NCBI GenBank assembly: GCA_025966175.1 | Contig: JAOPVN010000444.1 | Location: 1-9,793, forward strand | Direction: 5' to 3' | Source of the DNA: Modestobacter sp. | GTDB taxonomy: Bacteria > Actinomycetota > Actinomycetes > Mycobacteriales > Geodermatophilaceae | DNA: 9,793 nucleotides | Part shown: piece after piece, positions 1 to 5,899 of the stretch | How the letters are laid out: the number at the start of each line of letters is the position of its first letter | Position numbering within the stretch: position 1 is the first letter of the stretch | Position numbers and translations under genes: made by a program | The notes under the pieces: generated by a model | Seen by the model: the letters and a program-made list of their open reading frames with translations, nothing else | What the model was told of the DNA's origin: nothing | Database searches by the model: none

Positions 1-1315
1 TGCGGGTGCCCGGCAGCCGCATGACGCGGGCCGCGGCCAGCCCCGGCCCGCTGCCGATGACGGCGTCGACACCGGCGCTCCGCAGCGCCCGGCGCATCCC
101 CCGCAGGCCCAGCCCCTTGTCGGCCACGACGATCACCGCGCCGGCCCGCCACACGGCGTACACGGCGGCGGTCAGGTCGGCCGAGGGCTCGACCAGCAGC
201 GCGACGCGGTGCCCGGGGCGGACGCCGGCCGCGGCCAGCCCGGCGGCCAGGGCCTCGACCCGGCGGTGCAGCTGCGCCCAGGTCACCGTGCCGCCGCCGA
301 CCTCGACGACGGCGGGGGAGTCGTCGTCGGCCCGCTCGGTCAGCGCCGACCAGGGGTGCCCGGGCAGCGGACCGGACGCGGGCGGGTGGGGGCGGTCGGC
401 GTCCCTGCCGGTTTCGAGGTCGGAGACCCACTGCGCGACGGCGGCCGCGTACTGCGGGGCGTCCTCGGGCAGCAGGTGCGAGGCGCCCTCGTAGCGGTGC
501 AGCTGGGCCTGCGGTAGCCGCTCCCGCAGGTCGGCCAGGTACTTCTCGCCGAACACCGGGTCGCGCGGGCCCCACAGCAGCAGCGCCGGCACGTCGAGCT
601 CGCGGATCCCCTCGGCGATCGCCACCTGGGGAGCCCGGGAGGGGTGGCCGGGGGAGAACGGGTTGTCGGCGACGAAGTCGCCTACCGAGCGCCGTCGCGC
701 GTGCGAGCCGTACGGGACGGCGAAGGCGGTCCGGACGTCGGCGGGCAGCGGGGGCCAGGACAGCGCGGTGGTCGCCCGGACGAAGACCGGGGTGCCGACG
801 GTGACCGTGGCGCGCACGCCGGGAGCGTGGGCCAGCCGGATCAGGGCCGGTCCTAGGTCGCCCGCGGGCATGAAGACCGCGGTGTTGCCCAGCACGACGC
901 CGCGCAGCTGGTCGCGGTGCGCCAGCGCCCAGCCCAGCGAGATGACGCCGCCCCAGTCGTGGCCGACGGTGATCACCGGGCCGGTGATCCCGAGCGCCGC
1001 GGTCAGGTCACCGAGGTCGGCGACCCGCTGGGCCAGCGGCCGGGGGCCGGAGAGCCGTTCGGAGAAGCCCATGCCGAGCTGGTCGGGGGCGACCACCCGC
1101 CACCCGGGCGGCGCCGCGGCCACCAGCCGGCGCCAGAGGTAGGACCAGGTCGGGTTGCCGTGGACGCACAGCAGCGTGCCCACCGGGTCGGTCACGCCGT
1201 TGTCCAGCACGTGCCATTCGTGCTTGGTGCCGGTGGCGTCGGCCACGGAGAGCTGGCGGGACCAGGCCGGGTCCAGCCCGGGCAGGCCGGCTGGGAGGGA
1301 GGTGGGCGCCCTCAC
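1..1315 (-). CDS. oleBC: OleBC fusion: beta-lactone decarboxylase (alpha/beta hydrolase) joined to AMP-binding beta-lactone synthetase; 3' end off window
   Basis: Translating the minus strand from GTG at 1315 gives 438 codons open to the left edge. Residues about 1-303 are an alpha/beta hydrolase of the haloalkane-dehalogenase type: HGNP at 52-55, the nucleophile motif GHDWGG with Asp120, a possible acid Asp252 in WGPRDP, and catalytic His280 in ASHLLPED. After a Pro/Asp-rich linker (about 304-318) an acyl-CoA-synthetase-like domain begins (WSALTERADDD at 322-332, ending near GLAAARVMRLPG). Its ATP-binding loop and C-terminal lid lie outside the window. In the known Ole pathway OleC closes a 2-alkyl-3-hydroxyacid to a beta-lactone with ATP, and OleB uses an Asp nucleophile to remove CO2 and give a cis-olefin. 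Fused OleBC is the usual actinobacterial form. The start overlaps the oleA stop as GTGA, implying translational coupling. A plain haloalkane dehalogenase is unlikely given the fusion and the oleA neighbour. Confidence 0.88.
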   Translation of the reverse strand, partial: MRAPTSLPAGLPGLDPAWSRQLSVADATGTKHEWHVLDNGVTDPVGTLLCVHGNPTWSYLWRRLVAAAPPGWRVVAPDQLGMGFSERLSGPRPLAQRVADLGDLTAALGITGPVITVGHDWGGVISLGWALAHRDQLRGVVLGNTAVFMPAGDLGPALIRLAHAPGVRATVTVGTPVFVRATTALSWPPLPADVRTAFAVPYGSHARRRSVGDFVADNPFSPGHPSRAPQVAIAEGIRELDVPALLLWGPRDPVFGEKYLADLRERLPQAQLHRYEGASHLLPEDAPQYAAAVAQWVSDLETGRDADRPHPPASGPLPGHPWSALTERADDDSPAVVEVGGGTVTWAQLHRRVEALAAGLAAAGVRPGHRVALLVEPSADLTAAVYAVWRAGAVIVVADKGLGLRGMRRALRSAGVDAVIGSGPGLAAARVMRLPGTR

Positions 1316-2337
1316 CAGGCGATCTCGAGGCAGGAGGCGTTCAGTCCCGAGCCGATGCCCATGAGCAGCACCCGGTCGCCGTCGTCCAGGGAGTCCTGCT
1401 GGCCGGCCAGGGTGAACGGCACCGACGCCGGCCCCAGGTTGCCGCGGGTCGGGAAGGTCTTGGGCACCAGCGTCTCGTCGATGGAGAAGCGGTCGCACAT
1501 CGCCTGGGTGTGCACCTTGGAGACCTGGTGCATGACGTAGCGGCTCATGCCCTGCGCCCAGTCGAACTCCTCGCCGGCCTCGGTCCACATGTCCAGCGAC
1601 AGTTCGAGCCCGGCGTCCAGCAGGCCCTTGAGATCGGTGCGCATCATGTCGTTGTCCCCGACGCACAGGTCGTGGTGCTCGGTGGCCGCGCGGCTGACCG
1701 AGCCGACCATCCGGTGGCCCTCGGGGTGCTCGTCGGTGCGGCCGAGCACCATGGCCGCGGCGCCCGCGCCCAGGGTCAGCGTCGCGAACTCCGACAGCAC
1801 GTCCCGGCTGACGGTGCCGGGCCCGTTGAGCCGGTCCATGGTGCGTTCCTGCGCGATCTGCGGGTCCTCGCCGTTGACGATCAGCGCGTGGTCGACCAGG
1901 CCGGAATCGATCATCGCGGCGGCCAGCTCCATACCGTTCATGAAGCCCAGGCAGGCGTTGGTCACGTCGAAGTTCTGCGCCGAGCGGGGCAGGCCCAGCG
2001 CGGAGTGGACGGCGACCGCGGTGGAGGGCTCCAGGTACTTGCGGCTCACCGAGGTGTTGATCATCAGGCCGATGCCGGACGGGTCGACGCCGCTCTCGCT
2101 GATCGCCTTCGCACCGGCCGTCGCCGCGCCGTCGACGAAGGTGACCCCGTCGGCCCACCAGCGGCGCTCACGGATGCCGCACAGCCGCTCGAGCAGGCCG
2201 GGGCGCAGACCCACCCGCTGGTAGGTGTCCAGCAGCCGCTCGTCGATCGCGTCGGAGGTGATGACCTGGGAGGCGTCGGCCGTCTGGACGGTCAGGATGC
2301 TGGTGTTGCGGAAGCGGTGCGTGGCATTGCCACTCAT
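1312..2337 (-). CDS. oleA: OleA, thiolase-fold acyl-CoA condensing enzyme (3-oxoacyl-ACP synthase III-like)
   Basis: The 341-residue protein starts at ATG 2337 (MSGNATHRF). A GTG at 2400 would add 21 residues of Arg-rich sequence unlike the family. Neither start has a clear Shine-Dalgarno. The fold is that of KAS III. Cys129 lies in DVTNACLGF, His270 in VMHQVSKVH and Asn300 in RGNLGPASVPF, and Glu103 lies in YLEPS. The spacings Glu-Cys (26), Cys-His (141) and Cys-Asn (171) match, within one residue, the catalytic Glu117/Cys143/His285/Asn315 set known for Xanthomonas OleA. OleA carries out a non-decarboxylative Claisen condensation of two fatty acyl-CoAs to a 2-alkyl-3-ketoacid, the first committed step of long-chain olefin formation, in the cytosol. 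The gene is followed by oleBC with a 4-base overlap, which separates it from housekeeping FabH. Regulation is not evident from the sequence. Confidence 0.87.
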   Translation of the reverse strand: MSGNATHRFRNTSILTVQTADASQVITSDAIDERLLDTYQRVGLRPGLLERLCGIRERRWWADGVTFVDGAATAGAKAISESGVDPSGIGLMINTSVSRKYLEPSTAVAVHSALGLPRSAQNFDVTNACLGFMNGMELAAAMIDSGLVDHALIVNGEDPQIAQERTMDRLNGPGTVSRDVLSEFATLTLGAGAAAMVLGRTDEHPEGHRMVGSVSRAATEHHDLCVGDNDMMRTDLKGLLDAGLELSLDMWTEAGEEFDWAQGMSRYVMHQVSKVHTQAMCDRFSIDETLVPKTFPTRGNLGPASVPFTLAGQQDSLDDGDRVLLMGIGSGLNASCLEIAW

Positions 2338-2897
2338 GGGCGGGTCCAGTCGTCGGGAGGGCCGACTCTTCCACGTGTGCCGCCCTGTTCTCTGGCGCAC
2401 TACCCGACCCGGACACCGGTATGCCGCCCGCCGTCCACCTGGGTGTCGGCTGTGTCACTGGCGGCGGAGCTCGGCTCAGCGGTGGGGCCGCTGCACGTCG
2501 AGGTCCTCGTCGACTGGATGAACGCGTACTCGTCGTCATCCGGCTTCCCGGCGGTGCGGCCGGCCGACGCCGGGAAGGGCGGGCAGCACCGCGTGGCCGG
2601 TGAGCTCGGCCTGCGGGAGCCCGGGGCCAGGGGGCACGTCCGGGTGGGGCCCGCCGGCGAGGGCGGGGACGGCGAGGCCGCCGGGACGGAGCCCGGTCAG
2701 CGCGGACGGCGCCGGCGAGGAGGACGGCACGGGAAGGAGGCACGGAGGGACGTCCTGGAGGGTGCACAGCGGATGCCCAGCACCGTTGCGGGGCGGAGGG
2801 GACGGCGGACGACTGCGTGCACGCTCGGCGACCGCCCGGTGAACCGCGCCGGCACACAGCGCGGTCACTCGTCCGGGTGAAGCGCGCGGGAAGGGCG

Positions 2898-2930
2898 ATG
2901 CCCCCGGTTGGGAGCCGCCCACCGGGGCAT
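2898..2930. repeat. Hairpin-forming inverted repeat (10 bp stem with one bulged C)
   Basis: ATGCCCC at 2898-2904 pairs with GGGGCAT at 2924-2930. After a bulged C at 2905, GGT at 2906-2908 pairs with ACC at 2921-2923. The loop is 12 bases. There is no U-tract on either side. It lies about 95 bases upstream of the hemerythrin start and could be a factor-independent terminator for a transcript arriving from the left, a leader structure, or a protein site. Its function is inferred only. Confidence 0.45.
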
Positions 2931-2936
2931 GGTCAG

Positions 2937-2982
2937 CGCGCAGCTCGCTGAGCAGTGGCGGGGCAGGACCGGGAGCTGCGCG
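2937..2982. repeat. Perfect 10 bp inverted repeat upstream of the hemerythrin gene
   Basis: CGCGCAGCTC at 2937-2946 is the exact reverse complement of GAGCTGCGCG at 2973-2982, with 26 bases between the arms. It ends 41 bases before the hemerythrin start codon. The spacing is wide for a single repressor dimer site, so a leader hairpin or paired half-sites are both possible. Confidence 0.45.
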
Positions 2983-3009
2983 GGCACGGATCTGCGCGAC
3001 CCCACCCGC

Positions 3010-3016
3010 GGAGGAG
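3010..3016 (+). promoter_or_regulatory. Ribosome binding site of the hemerythrin gene
   Basis: GGAGGAG lies seven bases before ATG 3024. It decides the start: the same frame is open further upstream from 2955, but that extension has no such site and lacks the look of a hemerythrin N-terminus. Confidence 0.8.
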
Positions 3017-3023
3017 CACGAGC

Positions 3024-3584
3024 ATGAGCCAGATCCAGCGCGACCTGGAGGAGGCCCGCGACGTCGTCGCCTTCCTGGTCGCCCAGCACGAGCAGCTGAC
3101 GGTGCTGCTCAACGGCGTCCTGGCGCACAGCGGTCTCGAGCGGCAGCGGCACTTCGACCTGGCGCGCGAGATGCTCGCCCGGCACGAGACCGGTGAGGAG
3201 ATGATCGTCCGTCCGCTCACCCGGGACGCCCCGGACGGCGACGCGGTGGCCGCCGCGCGGATGGCCGAGGAGAACGCGGCCAAGGAGATGCTGGCCGTGC
3301 TGGAGGACCTGGACGTCGACAGCGACGAGTTCGGCCGGCTGTTCACCACGTTCCGGCAGTCGGTGCTCGAGCACGCGCAGGCCGAGGAGCGGGACGAGTT
3401 CCCGCTGCTGCGGCTGCACGCCGACCCCGATGCCCTGCTGAAGGCCCGCCGGCGGGTCGAGCGGGCCGAGCAGCTGGCCCCGACCCGTCCGCACCCCAGC
3501 CTGCGGACGACGACGGTCAACTACGTGGCGGGTCCGTTCGCCGCGATGGTCGACCGGGCGCGGGACTTCCTGCGGGGCACCTGA
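3024..3584 (+). CDS. HHE-type hemerythrin domain protein
   Basis: This 186-residue cytosolic protein is a predicted four-helix bundle. Candidate iron ligands in order are His22 (AQHEQL, helix A), His54 and Glu58 (ARHETGEEM, helix B), and His117 and Glu121 (EHAQAEERDEFP, helix D). The third helix (about 75-97, RMAEENAAKEMLAVLE) has no His, where many family members carry one; Asn84 or a nearby Glu sits there instead. A C-terminal tail (about 151-186, including TTTVNYVAGPFAAMVDRARD) follows the bundle. The family binds non-haem di-iron and has been tied to oxygen, nitric oxide or peroxide response and iron handling; which applies here is not visible. The gene appears monocistronic, with its own ribosome binding site, and ends 11 bases from the convergent P450 gene. 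Confidence 0.85.
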   Translation: MSQIQRDLEEARDVVAFLVAQHEQLTVLLNGVLAHSGLERQRHFDLAREMLARHETGEEMIVRPLTRDAPDGDAVAAARMAEENAAKEMLAVLEDLDVDSDEFGRLFTTFRQSVLEHAQAEERDEFPLLRLHADPDALLKARRRVERAEQLAPTRPHPSLRTTTVNYVAGPFAAMVDRARDFLRGT

Positions 3585-3599
3585 CCGACCCGGGGTCAG
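3581..3599. terminator. Short dyad spanning both stop codons of convergent genes, possible bidirectional terminator
   Basis: CTGACC at 3581-3586 is the reverse complement of GGTCAG at 3594-3599 with a 7-base loop; an inner alternative GACCC-G-GGGTC occupies 3587-3597. Each arm contains a stop codon: TGA 3582-3584 for the hemerythrin gene and TGA read from 3598 to 3596 for the P450. There is no U-tract, so a terminator role is inferred from the position between convergent genes. Confidence 0.4.
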
Positions 3600-4867
3600 A
3601 AGGTGACGGGCAGCTCGTCGATGCCGTAGACGAAGGAGAGCTTGCGGAAGCTCAGCTCCTCCGGGCGGACGGCGAGGGCGAGGTCGGGGAACCGGCGCAG
3701 CAGCGCCGGCAGCACGATCCGCAGCTCCATCCGGGCCAGCTCGGCGCCGATGCAGCGGTGGATGCCGTGTCCGAACGCGAGGTGCCCGCTGGTCGGCACC
3801 CGGGCCGGGTCGAAGGTCTCCGGGTCCGCGCCTGCCGTGGCGGGATCGCGGTTGGCCCCGCTCAGCGAGGCGATCACGACGTCCCCGGCGCGCAGCGGGT
3901 GCCCGTCGATCTCCATGTCGTGCTTGGCGAACCGGGGGAAGGCCACCTGCACCACCGACAGGTAGCGCAGCAGCTCCTCGACCACGCGGTCGACGTCCTT
4001 GCGGTCCCCGTCGCGGACCAGCGCCGCGTGCGCCGGGTCGCGCAGCAGCACCATCGTCGACAGCGAGATCATCCCGGCCGTCGTCTCGTAGCCGCCGGTG
4101 AAGACCCCGTCGGCCAGCCCGGCCAGGTCGACGTCGGAGATCAGGTCGCCCTCGTCCCGGATGATCTGGCCGATCAGCCCCGGGCCGGGCTCCTTGCGCT
4201 GGCGGGCCACCGCGTCGAAGAGGAACTCGCGCTGCGCCGAGACCGCGCCGAACGCCCCGGCGGCTCCGCCGGTCGCGTCGAAGCGCTGGACGCCGAGCCG
4301 GGCGAACGCGTCGCGGTCCAGCAGGTCCAGCCCCAGCAGCTCGCAGATGGTCTGGAACGGCACCGGGAAGGAGACCAGCCGGGCCAGGTCCGCGGGCGAC
4401 CCGGCGGCGGCCAGGTCGTCGAGCTGGCGCGCCACGATCCCCTCGATCGTCGGCTCCAGCCGGGCCAGCCGGCGCATCGTGAACTCCGGGGTCACGATCT
4501 TGCGCAGCCGGGTGTGCAGCGGCGGATCGGTGAACCCCAGTCCGCCGACGTCGTCGGCGGTCGCCGGGCCGGTGCCGGGCAGCAGGTGCCGGATGTCGTT
4601 GCTGTAGCTGTCCCGGTCGGCGAGCACCGCCCGGACCTGCTCGTGCCCGGTGACCAGGTGCACGCGGAAGTCGAACGGCAGCTTCAGCCGGTGCACCGGG
4701 TCGGTGGCGCGCAGCTGGGCCAGCCGGGGCACCGGGTCGGTGCCGACCCGCTGCAGCGGCACCTTCGCGCGCTCGGGGATGAAGGTCAGGCTCGAGAGGT
4801 CGATGCCCTTCTTCTGGACGCGCCGGGCGAGCAGGCGGCCGGTCCAGGCGCGGGCACGAGCTCTCAC
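3596..4867 (-). CDS. Cytochrome P450 (bacterial soluble type)
   Basis: This 423-residue protein has a full set of P450 signatures. The I-helix oxygen-binding motif is GGYETT at 258-263, with Gly replacing the usual Ala. The K-helix ExxR is Glu298-Leu-Leu-Arg301. NRDP occurs at 339-342. The haem loop is FGHGIHRCIGAEL, with ligand Cys372. FTDPPLHTRLRK (112-123) is the C-helix haem-propionate region. There is no membrane anchor, as usual for soluble bacterial P450s that take electrons from a ferredoxin. No ferredoxin or reductase gene lies in this window, so the partner is encoded elsewhere. The start is GTG 4867, the only start codon available before the conserved region; the sequence before it (GGGGCACCTG) is a poor ribosome binding site. 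Substrate and CYP family cannot be assigned from sequence alone. It is transcribed divergently from the 5130 gene and converges on the hemerythrin gene. Confidence 0.93.
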   Translation of the reverse strand: MRARARAWTGRLLARRVQKKGIDLSSLTFIPERAKVPLQRVGTDPVPRLAQLRATDPVHRLKLPFDFRVHLVTGHEQVRAVLADRDSYSNDIRHLLPGTGPATADDVGGLGFTDPPLHTRLRKIVTPEFTMRRLARLEPTIEGIVARQLDDLAAAGSPADLARLVSFPVPFQTICELLGLDLLDRDAFARLGVQRFDATGGAAGAFGAVSAQREFLFDAVARQRKEPGPGLIGQIIRDEGDLISDVDLAGLADGVFTGGYETTAGMISLSTMVLLRDPAHAALVRDGDRKDVDRVVEELLRYLSVVQVAFPRFAKHDMEIDGHPLRAGDVVIASLSGANRDPATAGADPETFDPARVPTSGHLAFGHGIHRCIGAELARMELRIVLPALLRRFPDLALAVRPEELSFRKLSFVYGIDELPVTF

Positions 4868-5129
4868 CAGGTGCCCCGACGACCGGTGACGGGCCTGGTG
4901 GCCCCGGCCGTGGGGGCGGATCCGGTGCGGGGTGCGGTGTTCGTGACCCCTCCCGGTGTGTGATGGACGATGTCGTCTTCGTACTCCACCACCCGGAGCG
5001 TGATCAAGGCCGCCACGCCTCCCCCGCCGCCCGGCCGCCTCCTGCGCCCCACTCGTGCCATCCGGCCACGCCGTCGCCGGGCCCGCGCCGGCCCGGTTCG
5101 CGGCCCACCGTCCGGGCTACCGGAGGACG
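4868..5129. promoter_or_regulatory. Divergent spacer between the P450 gene and the unknown gene at 5130, with a small dyad
   Basis: The 262 bases must hold the start signals for both divergent genes. A perfect dyad GACGA-TG-TCGTC sits at 4966-4977 in a locally less GC-rich stretch and is the only operator-like element I see. Two short frames cross the spacer: plus 4963-5133 (56 codons, Pro/Arg-rich) and minus 4992-4864 (42 codons, starting VVEYEDDIVHH and ending in a GTGA overlap with the P450 start). Neither has a ribosome binding site nor a recognisable family, so I do not call them genes. Confidence 0.35.
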
Positions 5130-5747
5130 GTGACCCGGGCTGCGCGGCTGGAGTTCGACGGCTGGATCCTCGGGCTCGGCACGGCGTCGGGGACGCGGGT
5201 GGTCGTCGGGCACTGGCCGCGCTCGCCGCTCGGGCCGGTCTCCGACGTGATGGTGCAGCGGCCCGACGGGCGCCGGGTGCTGCTGGCGCCGAGCCCGGAG
5301 GTGGCCGGCTTCGTCGGCTCGACCTACTCCTTCGACGAGGTGCAGCTGGTCGAGGTCGCCATCGGACGGCCGGACGGGACCAGCTGGACGGTGGACGCCG
5401 GTCCGCTTCGGCTGCGGGTGCGCACCGGGCCGCGGCCGGTGCTGGGCCGGCTGCTGCACGCTGTCCCGTCCCGGCTCGCGCGCACCCCGGCGTGGGCGGG
5501 CCTGCTCGACGTCCCGGCGCGGCTGACGACGGGGCTGCGCACGAAGGGGTCGGCCGGCAACGGGCGAACGGAGTGGTACGGCGTGCAGGACCTGCACGCC
5601 GTGGCCGAGGTCGACGCCAGCTGGGACGGCGAGCCGCTGGGCGCCCTCGCGCCGGTACGACCCGCAGTGACCTTCGGCTTCGGCTCGGTACCGCGCCGGC
5701 CCGGCGTGGTGCGGGTGACGACGACGGTCGCCCTGCCGGACCGGTAG
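5130..5747 (+). CDS. Protein of unknown function, conserved-looking, 205 aa
   Basis: I recall similar actinobacterial hypothetical proteins but no assigned function. The start chosen is GTG 5130, giving VTRAARLEFDGW, because GGAGG lies at 5122-5126. That spacing is only three bases, so a GTG at 5055 (25 residues longer, with Pro/Ala/Arg-rich extra sequence) is not excluded. The body is rich in beta-strand-like stretches: FDGWILGLGTASGTRVVVG (9-27), then DVMVQRPDGRRVLLAPSPEV, then FDEVQLVEVAIGRPDG. The C-terminal third carries RTEWYGVQDLHAV and PAVTFGFGSVPRRPGVVRV. There is no signal peptide, membrane segment or obvious catalytic motif. Third-position G/C is strong throughout, supporting real coding. 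It is divergent from the P450 gene and followed by a 152-base gap before the dehydrogenase gene, so it is probably transcribed alone. Confidence 0.75.
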   Translation: MTRAARLEFDGWILGLGTASGTRVVVGHWPRSPLGPVSDVMVQRPDGRRVLLAPSPEVAGFVGSTYSFDEVQLVEVAIGRPDGTSWTVDAGPLRLRVRTGPRPVLGRLLHAVPSRLARTPAWAGLLDVPARLTTGLRTKGSAGNGRTEWYGVQDLHAVAEVDASWDGEPLGALAPVRPAVTFGFGSVPRRPGVVRVTTTVALPDR

Positions 5748-5785
5748 ATCTGGCTATGTCCGCGACCTGGGTTTCTCCGTGGACA

Positions 5786-5802
5786 GCGGCGGGCAAGCCG
5801 CC
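5786..5802. terminator. Small GC hairpin after the unknown gene, possible terminator
   Basis: GCGGC at 5786-5790 can pair with GCCGC at 5797-5801 (loop GGGCAA), or GGCGG at 5788-5792 with CCGCC at 5798-5802. It lies about 40 bases past the TAG at 5747 in the 152-base gap before the dehydrogenase gene. With a five-pair stem and no U-tract, this is weak support. Confidence 0.2.
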
Positions 5803-5854
5803 CGAGCCGGGCAGCCACGGCGCGGCGCCCCTCAGCTCCGGGGGCACGGACCCA

Positions 5855-5867
5855 CACGACGCTCGTG
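5855..5867. promoter_or_regulatory. Dyad CACGA-N3-TCGTG upstream of the dehydrogenase gene, possible operator
   Basis: A perfect 5+3+5 palindrome (CACGA, CGC, TCGTG) lies 32 bases before ATG 5900, about where a repressor site overlapping a promoter would be. Such short dyads occur by chance in GC-rich DNA, so the regulatory role is only a suggestion. Confidence 0.25.
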
Positions 5868-5899
5868 GTGACGACGGCGTTCCCTGCCCAGGAGGCACC

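Larger units (their letters stand above)
2338..3009. other. Divergent intergenic region between oleA and the hemerythrin gene; no convincing gene
   Basis: About 670 bases separate the two divergent starts. The best coding candidate is a plus-strand frame from GTG 2443 to TGA 2880. Its first part has good G/C third positions (it contains HVEVLVDWMNAYSS), but it then degenerates into Gly/Arg-rich sequence, has no ribosome binding site and resembles no family I know. A 35-residue tail of the same frame from ATG 2773 has GGAGG about ten bases upstream, but its composition looks random. Minus-strand frames here are Pro/Arg-rich and unconvincing. Two inverted repeats near the right end are listed separately. 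The promoters for oleA and the hemerythrin gene must lie here, but I cannot recognise -10/-35 hexamers with confidence. Confidence 0.5.

Noticed and set aside
1..900. Haloalkane dehalogenase as the function of the hydrolase domain
   Set aside because: The motifs fit that superfamily, but fusion to an AMP-binding domain next to oleA identifies it as OleB.
1510..2880. Long plus-strand open frame (456 codons) across oleA
   Set aside because: It is antisense to oleA, whose catalytic residues are unmistakable. Its composition is that of a mirror frame in GC-rich DNA. Only its last part, beyond 2400, is discussed separately.
3758..4963. 401-codon plus-strand frame antisense to the P450 gene
   Set aside because: The opposite strand carries all P450 motifs; this frame is repetitive Val/Gln/Arg/Gly-rich with no domain.
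4864..4992. 42-residue minus-strand peptide ending in a GTGA overlap with the P450 start
   Set aside because: It has no ribosome binding site, no recognisable family, and a Pro/Thr/Gly-rich tail; the overlap is suggestive but not enough.
4970..5899. In-frame upstream extension of the dehydrogenase (692-codon frame)
   Set aside because: The extra 310 residues are Arg/Ala/Gly-rich, overlap the better-supported gene at 5130-5747, and the AGGAGG before ATG 5900 fixes the true start.
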